Source of the DNA: Actinoplanes missouriensis 431
GTDB taxonomy: Bacteria > Actinomycetota > Actinomycetes > Mycobacteriales > Micromonosporaceae
Assembly: GCF_000284295.1 (NCBI RefSeq)
Contig: NC_017093.1
Coordinates: 7,192,001-7,256,000, forward strand
Direction of reading: 5' to 3'
Length of the DNA: 64,000 nt
Every line of letters begins with the position of its first letter. Within the stretch, counting starts at the first letter, position 1. A model generated the notes under the pieces. The model saw only the letters and a list, made by a program, of their open reading frames with translations. It ran no database searches and was not told the origin of the DNA. The position numbers and the translations under genes were made by a program. This document shows, piece after piece, positions 45,501 to 53,953 of this stretch.

Positions 45501-47265
45501 CGACCAGGTCACGCAGCACACCGGGGCGCAGCGAGCCCTGTCCGGGGAAGAGGAACGCGACCTTGCGGTCCTCCTCCTCCAGGGGCGCTTCGGCCGCGTA
45601 CAGGCCGGGGCCCAGCTTGCCGAGAGCGCCGGCGCCGAGCTCCTGCGCGGCGAGCGCCAGACGCGCCGCGAGCTCCGCTCGCGTCCGGCACATCACGGCC
45701 AGGCGAGCCGGGAGCGCTTCGCGCGTGGCCATGGTCCGGGCCACTGCGGCGGGCGTCAGGGCCGGGTCGGTGGAGACCATGGTGGAGAGCCGCCGGGCGT
45801 ACGTGGAGAGCAGGTCGACGGTGCCCGCGGTGATCAGCACCATCCACGGCCGGCCCTCCTCGCCGGTGTCCTCGCCGAGGCTCAGCGGGCTCGGGGCCTC
45901 GCTCAGCACCGCGTGCACGTTGGTCCCGCCGAACCCGAACGAGTTGACCCCGGCGCGACGCTTGTCACCGGGGATCTCCGGCCACTCCCGCGGCGCAGTG
46001 GTGATCGACAGGCCGGCGGCGGACAGCGGCAGGTTGGGGTTCTGGTTGATCGCGGGCTGCGGCGGCACCGTGGTGTGGTGCAGGGCCAGCGCGGCGCGCA
46101 TGATCCCGGCGGCGCCGGCGGCCGGCATGGTGTGCCCGATGGTGGCCTTGCCGGAGGAGAGGTAACAGGGCCGGTCGGTGACGTCCGAGCGCAGCCGGCG
46201 GATCGCCTCGACCTCGACCCGGTCGCCCACCGCCGTGCCGGTGCCGTGCGCCTCCAGGAAGTCGATGGCGCCGGCTTCCAGCCCGGCGTCCCGGTACGCG
46301 GCACGCATGGCCGCTTCCTGACCCTCCGGGAACGGTGTCATCGGCCCGGCGCCGCGCCCGTCGTTGGCGGTGCCGATTCCGTTGATCACGGCGTAGATCC
46401 GGTCGCCGGCCGCGAGCGCGTCGTCCAGCGGGCGCAGCACCGCGAGCGAACCGCCCTCACCGAGGACGAAGCCGTCGGCGCGGACGTCGAAGGGCCGGCA
46501 GACGCCGTCCGAGGAGAGCGCGCCCACCCGGGAGAAGCCGATCAGCGCGCTCGGCGTCATGTTGATGAAGACGCCGCCGACCAGCGCCGTGGTGCAGGAG
46601 CCGGTGCGCAGGTGGTTGATCGCCTCGTGCAGGGCGACGAGCGCGGAGGAGCAGGCGGCGTCCACGGCGAACGACGGGCCACCGAGATCGAGCAGCTCGG
46701 ACACCGTGCACGGCGCCATGTTGAGCAGATTGCCGGCGAGCGAGAACGACTGCGGCGGCTCGATCGAGGCGGCCGCCTCGGCGGTCGCGGCGAGCAGCCT
46801 CTCGTCGTAGGAGCCGGCCGGCAGCGAGCCGTCGGCCAGCATCGTCGCCATGATCCGGGCCCCGGCGATCTCCCGGTAGTCCGACGAGCTCAGGCCCACG
46901 AAGACCCCGGTACGGGCGCGGTCGAAGTCGCTCCGCTCCCAGCCGGCGTCCTGCACCGCCTCCCGGGCCAGGTCGACGAGCAGCCGGTGCTGCGGGTCCA
47001 TGGCCTTCGCCCGGCGCGGCGGAACGCGGTGGTGCAGAGCCGCGAACTGCTCGACGTCCTCGAGGAACGCCACCCGGTCGGTGTAGGTGGAGTACTTGTC
47101 CCGGTAGTTGGTCGAGAAGAAGCTGTCGTGATTCCACCGTTCGGCCGGAACCGGCCGGAAATGATGAGCAGCGTTCAACGAGTTCGTCCAGAACTCGGTA
47201 ACGTCGCGAGCGCCCGGAAAACGGCAGGAAAGGCCGACGATCGCTATATCCACTGATGTCCCCAT
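42589..47265 (-). CDS. One-module polyketide synthase ending in an alpha-oxoamine synthase (KS-AT-ACP-AOS)
   Basis: The 1558-residue enzyme has four domains. KS (about 5-455) keeps Cys205 (DAACSSA), His340 (EAHGTGT) and His378 (GHTMPAAG). AT (about 568-850) has Ser664 (GHSVGE) and HAFH at 765-768, the malonyl-type signature. ACP (about 1040-1115) has Ser1075 (LGFDSI). The PLP-dependent AOS domain (about 1163-1550) has SSYNYLGL, VDEAHS and Lys1402 (TLSKSL). No KR, DH, ER or TE is present. Known logic: the AOS domain releases the ACP-bound chain by decarboxylative condensation with an amino acid, giving an alpha-aminoketone. ATG at 47265 fits the KS N-terminus; a TTG at 47331 is less likely. 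The linker before the ACP has AIGAPAIAAPAI repeats. Confidence 0.92.
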   Translation of the reverse strand: MGTSVDIAIVGLSCRFPGARDVTEFWTNSLNAAHHFRPVPAERWNHDSFFSTNYRDKYSTYTDRVAFLEDVEQFAALHHRVPPRRAKAMDPQHRLLVDLAREAVQDAGWERSDFDRARTGVFVGLSSSDYREIAGARIMATMLADGSLPAGSYDERLLAATAEAAASIEPPQSFSLAGNLLNMAPCTVSELLDLGGPSFAVDAACSSALVALHEAINHLRTGSCTTALVGGVFINMTPSALIGFSRVGALSSDGVCRPFDVRADGFVLGEGGSLAVLRPLDDALAAGDRIYAVINGIGTANDGRGAGPMTPFPEGQEAAMRAAYRDAGLEAGAIDFLEAHGTGTAVGDRVEVEAIRRLRSDVTDRPCYLSSGKATIGHTMPAAGAAGIMRAALALHHTTVPPQPAINQNPNLPLSAAGLSITTAPREWPEIPGDKRRAGVNSFGFGGTNVHAVLSEAPSPLSLGEDTGEEGRPWMVLITAGTVDLLSTYARRLSTMVSTDPALTPAAVARTMATREALPARLAVMCRTRAELAARLALAAQELGAGALGKLGPGLYAAEAPLEEEDRKVAFLFPGQGSLRPGVLRDLVERFPLFARYAGPLADTVDKRTGTAVSDLLCENPGPGAEAQVSDTRICQPGLGIAGISMAQLLADCGVTPDVALGHSVGELVAAVSAGALTPDDGLDFLIERGAAVTSGEEPAPGTMAAIKADAAAFEELRSGIRGVWAGCYNHPAQTVASGHRDAVAHLLDRCRTRGVSAVELRVSHAFHSPLLAEVDGRIAEYTADLAVRTPGVRFVSSVDPEAAAEPDQLRALWSRHISSPVLFRDAVDTAAAAGARILVQVCAGDALLGMAAQIPSTARLSKIALMPSEPDDGYALLEGLGRLAVAGVPVDLTPLFSGLGVPLLTLPPSPLATQYYSIRRTAEEAGPIPVTTALERPALPAGELDLRLPERSALPVATRNGDPTPVNDVISLMREQLDVLRNIGVEPIRAISTPAIGAPAIAAPAIEQAAPVVRAVQEPEPVAKRAVVPAQKTGPNDVGAIVGELAKIIGSISAYPSDLVRAEQSFADDLGFDSIMISELLTAMRRRWPDVDVDPADMFEVHKVGDLAQLLSAALGGNSTPAVASPPPAQPQHAAPVVPTPERALVAPPRKEVADVAALPEVVEFRQRGAMMERMVQVANPYFIVHEAGIGRATTVGGRQLISFSSYNYLGLAGHPMVAYAVKEAVDRYGSSVSAARILSGNRALHDELDRALAEFVGCEDAITMIGGHATNVSVIGHIVGPEDLIVHDALAHDSILQGCRLSGASRQPFAHQDYAALDELLTTTRDRYRRVLIVVEGVYSMDGDICDLPALIALKKKHGALLMVDEAHSIGVLGARGGGVGEHFGVERTDVDVWMGTLSKSLASCGGYIAGRHELIDYMRYTLPGYIFSAGMSPANAAAALAALHILREEPQRLAALHNNAGTFLRLAKEAGVDTGSAVGTPVVPAITGDSIKALLLADMLFQNGVSANPILYPAVKEKMARLRFFVTAEHTTDDIEKTVDLLARHLDPATLSQSV

Positions 47266-47810
47266 GCTTGCGGTACCCGTTAGGCCCGACCGGAAAGAGA
47301 GCAGAAAAGCGCCGACCTCGCCGATGAACAACCGCCGGCGGTGGCGCTAATGAGCAAGGGCTGACGCCTTCCGGGACTCTTCCCCGGACGTCGCAGCCTG
47401 ATCGTACAAGAAGCTAGAGCATGTGATCTCGATGAAGAAGATCCTTCCCATGGCGTCACCCAGATGGGTTCAGCACTGCTCTGAGCTGCTGATACTCACC
47501 GGCATCACCGGCGGCTCACGAAGCCGAACATATCTATCAATTCATTCTTTGAATAAACCTCGATATCCTTCTTAGGCGCGGTTCACTCCTACTCAACGGA
47601 GCGGCATTCGGAAGGTGTCGGGGCGGGTTGATGATTCACAGCACATCTCGCCGCCACTCATTCGCGATGCCACCGGCAACGTCGCTCGACGCGCAGGAAA
47701 CGCCCCGGAGCGGAAAGGGTTACGAATGTTGACCCGATTCGGTAGTCATCGGCCACTCGTGAGTGCGGCGTTTTGGCGTTGGGTCGCTGGATCGCCTAGT
47801 TTTCTGCGCC
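47266..47810. other. Spacer between the synthase and a secreted-protein gene
   Basis: No convincing gene is visible. This 545-bp spacer must hold the promoter of the synthase/MMPL operon (minus strand) and that of the small secreted protein (plus strand). An AT-rich segment at about 47525-47575 is the most promoter-like part. I could not fix boxes with confidence. Confidence 0.5.
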
Positions 47811-48227
47811 ATGAAGCACATGACCAAGCGGTGGCTCGCCGCCGCGGCCGCTGTGGCAGCCCTTGTCGCAGCGAACCCGGCGCCGGCTCAGGCCGCACCC
47901 ACTTTCCAGCGGCAGCGTCTCATCGCGACTGCCTACTACGGCACCATGGACATCATCGCCCGGGAGACGCTCGGCCTGCGGGCCCGGTTCATCACGGTCG
48001 GCGGACGTCCCGTCCCCAACCTGATCGTCAACTTCGTCACCACCGGGGAGCGGTTCCCGATGTGCGAGGCGACGACCGACCTCAACGGCTGGGCCGAGTG
48101 CCGCAACGGCCCGATCCCCCCGCCGCAGTCGCTGGCCAACCTTCTGGTCAACGGCTACGACGCCGTCTTCGACGGAAACCGCTACTACATGCCGGTGAGT
48201 GCGCACAACAACATCGGCATCGGCTGA
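47811..48227 (+). CDS. Small secreted protein with an Ig-like fold
   Basis: The 138-residue precursor (ATG 47811) has a signal peptide ending APAQA, then about 108 residues with ARFITVGGRPVPNLIVNFVTTGE and ATTDLNGWAEC, the pattern of a bacterial Ig-like (Big_1 or transthyretin-like) domain with one disulfide. Function unknown. Two hairpins follow the stop. Confidence 0.7.
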   Translation: MKHMTKRWLAAAAAVAALVAANPAPAQAAPTFQRQRLIATAYYGTMDIIARETLGLRARFITVGGRPVPNLIVNFVTTGERFPMCEATTDLNGWAECRNGPIPPPQSLANLLVNGYDAVFDGNRYYMPVSAHNNIGIG

Positions 48228-48244
48228 CGCCAGCCCCGGCAGCC

Positions 48245-48284
48245 CGGCCGGTGATCGACAGCCTCAGCCCTCGATCACCGGCCG
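48245..48284. terminator. Hairpin with 14-bp perfect arms
   Basis: CGGCCGGTGATCGA (48245-48258) pairs exactly with TCGATCACCGGCCG (48271-48284) around a 12-nt loop, 17 bp after the stop of the small secreted-protein gene. Confidence 0.7.
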
Positions 48285-48296
48285 CCCAAACCGCGA

Positions 48297-48322
48297 AAAG
48301 CCCCGCCAACCAGCGGGGCTTT
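48297..48322. terminator. Rho-independent type terminator
   Basis: AAAGCCCCGC and GCGGGGCTTT form 10-bp perfect arms around CAACCA, with A and T tracts in the stem ends on both strands, so it can act in either direction. It backs up the hairpin just upstream. Confidence 0.8.
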
Positions 48323-48444
48323 CAGGCGTCACAGAGCAGCTCTCCGCCCGTACCGAAGCGGGGTTGAACGTGATGCACCTTCCCCGCAACCACCGCCGAA
48401 GCCCGCCCCCGGCAGAGGGGGCCGCGGGTGGCGAAGCCCCCGCC

Positions 48445-48501
48445 GCGCGACGAAGTCGCGCAATGACAAAACGAGCGCCCCCGTCTGCGCTTTCCGCAGA
48501 C
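48445..48501 (-). terminator. Two hairpins downstream of the tRNA-Val 3' end
   Basis: Reading the minus strand away from the tRNA fragment, GTCTGCG-loop-GTCTGCG' arms (48483-48489 with 48495-48501) are followed by GTTTTGT and then a second stem (48445-48451 with 48455-48461). This looks like the native terminator of the tRNA gene, which places ordinary chromosome to the left of the fragment. Confidence 0.5.
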
Positions 48502-48519
48502 AGAGACGCCCCAAGCTCG

Positions 48520-48568
48520 TGGGCGATACTGGGATCGAACCAGTGACCTCTTCCGTGTCAAGGAAGAG
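48520..48568 (-). other. tRNA-Val(GAC) 3' fragment, attachment-site footprint
   Basis: The minus strand reads CTCTTCCTTGACACGG through GGTTCGATCCCAGTATCGCCCA: anticodon arm with anticodon GAC, variable region, T arm and 3' acceptor strand. The 5' half (acceptor and D arm) is absent; the bases upstream do not fit a tRNA. A 3' tRNA half next to foreign-looking genes is the direct repeat left when an integrative element enters a tRNA gene. The complete tRNA should lie at the other end of the element, right of this window. Confidence 0.75.
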
Positions 48569-48669
48569 GACACTTGCTGACCAAGGAGTTTGACAGCTCA
48601 CGAGGGAACTGTTATAGCGCTTGGAAGTGGCTGCTCATGGCGCTAAGTTGCGCCTCGCGCGGGACGTGC

Positions 48670-48729
48670 TGAGGGAATCTTGAGGGAATCTCTCGTCGTC
48701 GGCGCTGAGGGAATCCCTCACTCCCTCAA
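48670..48729. repeat. TGAGGGAATC iterons beside the attachment site
   Basis: TGAGGGAATC occurs directly at 48670, 48681 and 48706, with inverted partners TCCCTCA (48714-48720) and CTCCCTCAA (48721-48729). They lie about 100 bp inside the island from the tRNA fragment, the position of arm-type integrase binding sites in tRNA-targeting elements. That role is inference. Confidence 0.55.
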
Positions 48730-48799
48730 TGCCAACCGCGTCGCCAGGCTTCGACAGAGTTCCGACAGCCCGCCGAGGGCCGCGATGAGGGGCGCCCTC

Positions 48800-51041
48800 T
48801 CAGCTCGATGAAGTGTCCGAGCGTGTCCTGCCCAACCTCGCGGCGACCTCATCGAGGACGGGCTGCCACAGATGTGGGGCGATGAGGCTGAGTCTCCCCA
48901 TGATGTCGTCGACGATGAGGCCGACCACCTGGCGCTGCAGGGCGTCGGCCGCGGTGACCGGCTCCACGGACACCGCGGTGGGCGGCGGTGTCTCTGTGTT
49001 CTCAGCCTGCTCAGCACCTACCACTCGGCGCGGCGAGTTCTCCGGAGAGGCGCTGGCCGGCTGCGGAGCAATGGAAATGACGTCGAGGCGCTGTGTGGCT
49101 CGGGTCAGCGCTACGTACAGCAACCTGTCACCGCGGTTACCGTCGTCGTTCTTGAGGATGCCGGTGGGGTCGACGACTACCGTGACGTCGAACTCCAGGC
49201 CCTTGGCGTTCTCCGGGCTGACCACCGTGGTGTCGGCATCGAGTTCGGCACGGTCGGCGTCGCCCCAGTCGATGCGGGCATCGGTCAACGCGGCCTCGAC
49301 GGCTTGCCGCCGAGATGCGGGGCAGACGACACCCACGCCCAGATCGTCGTCCAGGTGGTGAACAACCCGTTTCGCCAACTGTGCGGCGAAGGCTTGTTCG
49401 TCCAGTTCACACCAGAACGGCTCCTCGTCGGCCTCCCGAACCGGTTGGGGCGGTTCGACACCAGGGGCGACATCTGGCGCAAGGCTCGCCGCGAGTTCGT
49501 GGATCTGCCGAGGTACGCGATAGCCGTAACGAAGTTCGTGCCAACCGACAGGAAGGCGATCCGGCAGGTGGCAGAGCAGGTCGTCCCAGTCGTCACGTGA
49601 CCACAGGCCTGTCGACTGCGCGATGTCACCTACCACCGTCATCGACCCGTGAGAGCGCCGCGCGAGAGCCCGCAGCTGCATCGGTGACAGATCCTGCACC
49701 TCGTCGACGACGATGTGACGGTATCGCTGCGGCGAGCCGTTGATCAGTTCGTCCGCCTCGTCGAGGAGGAACATGTCGGCCAAGGTCCAACGTTCCTGGG
49801 CCGACGGTCGAGGTTCCCGCCACATCTGGCGGAGGTCCTCGGCGGTGAAGTTCCCCGCGCTGACGCCCTGCAACTCATCCGCACGGTTCAGCACTCGCTG
49901 AACCAACGCCGCAGCCGTCATCTCGGGCATGATCTGCCCGGTCAGAGCCATCGGGTCCTGTTCGTCGACCCAGGTGCCATTCCTGGAACATTCGGTTCGG
50001 AACCAGCCGCACAACCGCAGCCGCGCCTGCTGGTAGGTCCCGGCCTGCAACGCGTCGTCGACCGCTGCGACGAGTCCCGCGCCATCGAACGTGTATGTCC
50101 GGCCGTTCACCTGGGCCTCCCACGCCTTCACCGCAGAAGGTCGTTCGACTCCCTGCATCAGTGCCCAGGCCAGGAGCCCAGCCATCCGCACATCGCCCTT
50201 GAGCGCGGCGACGTTCTCGCTCTCTCTCCCGCGCACCTGGGGTCTCGGACGGATGTCTGGACGAAAGTCGCCGATGGCCAAGTGGGCGACGTCGTCCCCC
50301 AAATCGGGGAGCAGATCCTCGATGTAGCGGACGAACGTGCTGTTCGGCCCCACGACCAGCACGTCCTCAGCGTCGAGCTCGTCATGGTTGTACAGCAGCC
50401 AGGACACCCTGTGCAGTGCGATCGCGGTCTTGCCTGTGCCTGGACCACCTTGGATCACCGTCAACTGGTTCAGCGGGGCCTCGATCACCTCATACTGGGC
50501 GGCCTGGATAGTAGCGATGATGCTCCGTAGTTCACCCGCGCGAGGCCTGTAACTCGGTCAACAACGCGTCGTCCAGGTGCGGAAGGCAGGCGCCGTCGGC
50601 GTCGACCGAGGTTTCTGGGACGTCATCGAACACCGTGTCTGCGAATCCGTCGACCCGGTTTCCGGTGCACCGGAAGACCCGTTTGCGGCGCACACCGAGT
50701 GGATCAGCCGGCTTGGCCTTGTAGTAGGCCGCGGCTGTCCGAGACTTCCAACTGGTGACGAGAAGGCTGGAGGCCTCGTCACGGATGAGTTCGTGACCGA
50801 CATAGAGGCGTTCGCCGAGATCGGTGTCGATCCGGCCGATCGCGACCTGATCCAGCGGGCCCGCCATCGACGCGAGACGCGCTTCGACATAGCGGGCTGC
50901 GCGCTGTGCCGCCCCCTTGTTCGCAGTGGCGCCGGGGATATCAGCGACCGCCCGGCGCCTACGCTCGCGCTCGCCTGCAGCGCGATCGAAGTACTCCTGC
51001 TCAGTCGCGATCTCGGCCGCCACCGTGCCGTCGGCAGTCAT
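48800..51041 (-). pseudogene. HelD-like SF1 helicase split by a frameshift
   Basis: Two adjacent frames make one HelD-type protein. The first (51041 to 50532, 169 residues) has the N-terminal helical arm and ARYVEARLASMAGPLDQVAIGRI...YVGHELIRDE. The second (about 50545 to 48800) continues with ELRSIIATIQAAQYEVIEAPLNQ, Walker A GGPGTGKTA, VVDEVQDLS, and the UvrD-type C-terminus LLYVALTRATQRL. The junction is at CGCGGGTGA (about 50533): removing one G restores SRGELRSIIATIQ, the normal HelD wording. HelD proteins remodel RNA polymerase. The cause may be a real mutation or a base-calling error in a G run. The second part has no ribosome binding site of its own. Confidence 0.8.
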
Positions 51042-51454
51042 GACTCACGCTCCGGTGGATCACATCGCATCCGCATAGGTGACGGTGATCGTATCTTGCC
51101 TGGATAATCGATCGATCCCGCGTTCAGAGCACGTGGATCGGTCTACAGACACCATGCGGCGGATGAGTAATCCACGCCCCGGCGAACTCGGCCCGAGGTG
51201 TCACGCCACTTGCGACGACAGCAGAAGATCCTATGTCGTTCCCTCGATCGGAACCCGTTCCCTCGTAACCGCCTGATTACTACTAAAACGGCACCCATTC
51301 CTCCGCGATCTCGGCGGAGAGAACGACACAGATCAGTCCGCCGAGCCCGACGGGGTAATGAGCCTGGTTCAAAGGCTGGAGGCACATCTGGCCGGAGATC
51401 GAGTCGTCCTCTGCCCTGCCGGTCCGGTGCTTGTTCTTTCTGGCCGAGTGAATC
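51042..51454. other. Spacer upstream of the HelD-like gene
   Basis: A 413-bp stretch with lower GC than its surroundings and no credible gene on either strand. It presumably holds the promoter of the HelD-like gene and the 3' region of the PLD operon. Confidence 0.5.
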
Positions 51455-53953
51455 TCAGCGGCTTCCGAACTTGGTCCACGCTTCAGCCGGATCGGTCACA
51501 GCGGCGCTCTCCGAGGCAGCGGGCAACGGACTGCTTCCGGCGTAGCCGACGATGCCCGTGAACAGGTTGTGCCATACCGAGGCACGCCAGCCTGTGGGGG
51601 TCGGCCAGGCAAGCAGCAGTCGTCTTCCGTTCCACCAACCGTGAACCTCGCCGTTGAAGTGGGCGATGACGTGGGTGTCCGGAAACTTTCGGAGCCGATC
51701 GAGCACAAGGAGTACGGCTCGCTTCGGATTCTTTCTTACCTGAACGACCACCGTACCGTCGGTGGTGAAATCCGCCGAGTCACTGATGTCATCGAGTTGA
51801 TCGAGGGCATCATCGATTTCACGGCGAGCCAACAGCCACTCAAGGTCGGATCGGATGTTCACCGCCGTGAACCTGGGGCCGAGCGTGTGGCCGCTGAGCT
51901 GGTAAGCGTACCTCTCGATGGTTTCGAGGTTCACGTCGAGTGCCCAGTCCCGCCAGTCACGGAAGGCGGCCAGGAAACTCTTGAAGCCGGCAGCCAGGCC
52001 CGGATCATCGGGCTGGGACAGCGTCCCATGCCGAATGGCGAGCAGCCCGATGACAGCGAGGGCGCCGTGCTCAACGGCGAGGGACTTGTCCTCCGGGGCA
52101 GCCCACAGGTTGTCCAGGCCGTCATGAACCAACCAGGCCCAATCTTGAGGGTAGGGCCAGAGGCCACCCCCAACGGCAATCAACAGGCTTCGGTACGACG
52201 CCAACTGTGCCCCGAGCGGCCATTCGGCGGATTCCTCAACGAGGCGTCGGAACCACGCCCGCGCTCTCATCCGCTGGTTCTCGGTCTGGGCTTGAAACGC
52301 GGCTGCCGCACTCAGGGGAGGAGTCATGCTCTTCGAAGCCGACTGTTCCAGGTCTTTGCGATCGGGCTCGCCTTCATCGCCTTTGAGTTCGCCGCCGTCG
52401 TTACCTCCGGCTGAGGCCTCGTTGCGATCGCGTCCGAGGGCAAGGTTCAGCAGCCCGGACCCGACCGCGCGGCGGATGTCCTCTTCCACCCGCGCTCGGC
52501 GCCGCCGACGACTGAGCGGCGTCTCCTCCTCATCGGGGCGGGGAGGGACGATCTCGGCGAGTCTGCGCAGCGCGTCGAGCAGCGCTTGCATCTGTTCCTC
52601 GCTACCCAGCAGTTCGGGTAGCGATTGTTGCTCCAGCGGCGATGGATGCCGAACCCGGGCCAACGCACTGTGTACGTCAGTGACGAGCGCGGCACCAAGA
52701 GCAGCGCCGCTGTCGTCTCGGACCGTGACGGATCGGGACAGGGTGCCGGGACTGTGATCAAGGCGGTAGGTGTGGATGGCGTCGTTATTCGCGGCGCGGA
52801 TTGCGGTGTGCGTCTCGCCTGCGACGTCGATGAGCAAGTGATCGGGTGCCGTACCGGCGGTCACCAGGATGGTGATCTCGATCCGGTCGGGGTCGGTGAG
52901 GATCTGGGCGGTCAGCACCCGGATGGCGGGGTTCGGCTCGGTTTCCCGGCCCGGTTCTCGGAGTAACAGATCGTCGAGATCCTTCTGCTCGGCGTCGACC
53001 AGGTCGACAACCGACTCGACGATCTCCTGCAGGAGCGCCAGCTCACAGTTGCCGCGGTCGTCATCCATCGACCGCAGCAACGCGGCGCGGGTGCAGTTCG
53101 CGCTGCCGGTGACCAGGACGCCGGCAGGTCCGGACCACCATTCGAGCGCCTTGCCGTGGTGGTAGCGCGACGTCCTCGGCTGGGCGACTCGAACGGTGCC
53201 GACACGGTCCAGCACCCGCTCGAAGCGGCCGGAGTCGAGCTGGGCGTCACGGGTGAGGAGGACCTCGAGACTGTCAGGCCGCAGCCGGGTGATCAGGGTT
53301 GTCAAGGCATCGGCAGGCGGGTCGAAGAACGGTGATGCGACGCCCAGTCGGTCGACGGGATGATCCGGCATTGGCAGCTGGTCCATGATCGACACCTGGT
53401 CATTGGTGATCAGCCAGGGTTCGTCCGGTTCCGGCCGGCTCGGGCGGGTGGTCAACAGATCGGCGACGCGGTGCAGCCGTTGTACGCCGAGCGGCTCCAT
53501 CCACAACCGGTCGGGGAGCCGACGGAGCCATGCGGCGAGGTCTTCCACCAGCGTCGGGATGGTGGGACCGTCGATGCGTAGATGCGTCCATAGCTCGGCG
53601 TTGTGATGCCAGCCGGCCGAGGTGGCGTTGCCGGAGCCGATCGAGATCAAAGCATCGTCGGCGGATGCCGCGACCAGTAACTTGGGATGGAACGCGCCGC
53701 CGGAGCGGCACTGCACTGGTACGGGCACATAGTCGGTGAGCGGTCCGCCACCGGCGGCGAATCCCGGCTCGACGTGCCCCGCGTCGTAGACGATCGTGAC
53801 GCGCGCGCCACGGGCCCGCGCCTGCCGTACACACACGTCCTCGAAGAACGGAAGGTCGCTGGTGTAGGTCAGGACCAGGATCTCCTCGGGGTCCGCGATC
53901 GGCAGCTTCTGCAGGATCCGCGGCGGCGGTGCCCCGGTGAGGTCATAAGTCAT
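51455..53953 (-). CDS. Phospholipase D-superfamily protein, candidate nuclease effector
   Basis: The 832-residue soluble protein has two H-x-K motifs, H89-P-K91 followed by SIGSGNATSAGW, and H266-G-K268 followed by VTGSANCTRAALL, so both half-sites of a PLD active centre are intact in one chain. Residues 300-832 are helical with no known motif. ATG at 53953 overlaps the stop of the upstream gene (ATGA). PLD proteins with large unknown C-termini and a dedicated partner are frequent in defence islands; a DNA-cleaving effector is the favoured guess, phosphodiester cleavage of a lipid is the alternative. Confidence 0.8.
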   Translation of the reverse strand: MTYDLTGAPPPRILQKLPIADPEEILVLTYTSDLPFFEDVCVRQARARGARVTIVYDAGHVEPGFAAGGGPLTDYVPVPVQCRSGGAFHPKLLVAASADDALISIGSGNATSAGWHHNAELWTHLRIDGPTIPTLVEDLAAWLRRLPDRLWMEPLGVQRLHRVADLLTTRPSRPEPDEPWLITNDQVSIMDQLPMPDHPVDRLGVASPFFDPPADALTTLITRLRPDSLEVLLTRDAQLDSGRFERVLDRVGTVRVAQPRTSRYHHGKALEWWSGPAGVLVTGSANCTRAALLRSMDDDRGNCELALLQEIVESVVDLVDAEQKDLDDLLLREPGRETEPNPAIRVLTAQILTDPDRIEITILVTAGTAPDHLLIDVAGETHTAIRAANNDAIHTYRLDHSPGTLSRSVTVRDDSGAALGAALVTDVHSALARVRHPSPLEQQSLPELLGSEEQMQALLDALRRLAEIVPPRPDEEETPLSRRRRRARVEEDIRRAVGSGLLNLALGRDRNEASAGGNDGGELKGDEGEPDRKDLEQSASKSMTPPLSAAAAFQAQTENQRMRARAWFRRLVEESAEWPLGAQLASYRSLLIAVGGGLWPYPQDWAWLVHDGLDNLWAAPEDKSLAVEHGALAVIGLLAIRHGTLSQPDDPGLAAGFKSFLAAFRDWRDWALDVNLETIERYAYQLSGHTLGPRFTAVNIRSDLEWLLARREIDDALDQLDDISDSADFTTDGTVVVQVRKNPKRAVLLVLDRLRKFPDTHVIAHFNGEVHGWWNGRRLLLAWPTPTGWRASVWHNLFTGIVGYAGSSPLPAASESAAVTDPAEAWTKFGSR

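Noticed and set aside
47266..47331. Upstream TTG start for the synthase
   Set aside because: It adds 22 residues before the KS domain with no ribosome binding site; the ATG at 47265 fits the family.
48520..48568. Intact tRNA gene
   Set aside because: The 5' acceptor and D arm are missing; upstream bases do not pair with the 3' acceptor strand.
51358..51561. 67-residue plus-strand frame at the end of the PLD gene
   Set aside because: It overlaps the PLD coding region antisense and shows no protein-like features beyond the first 40 residues.
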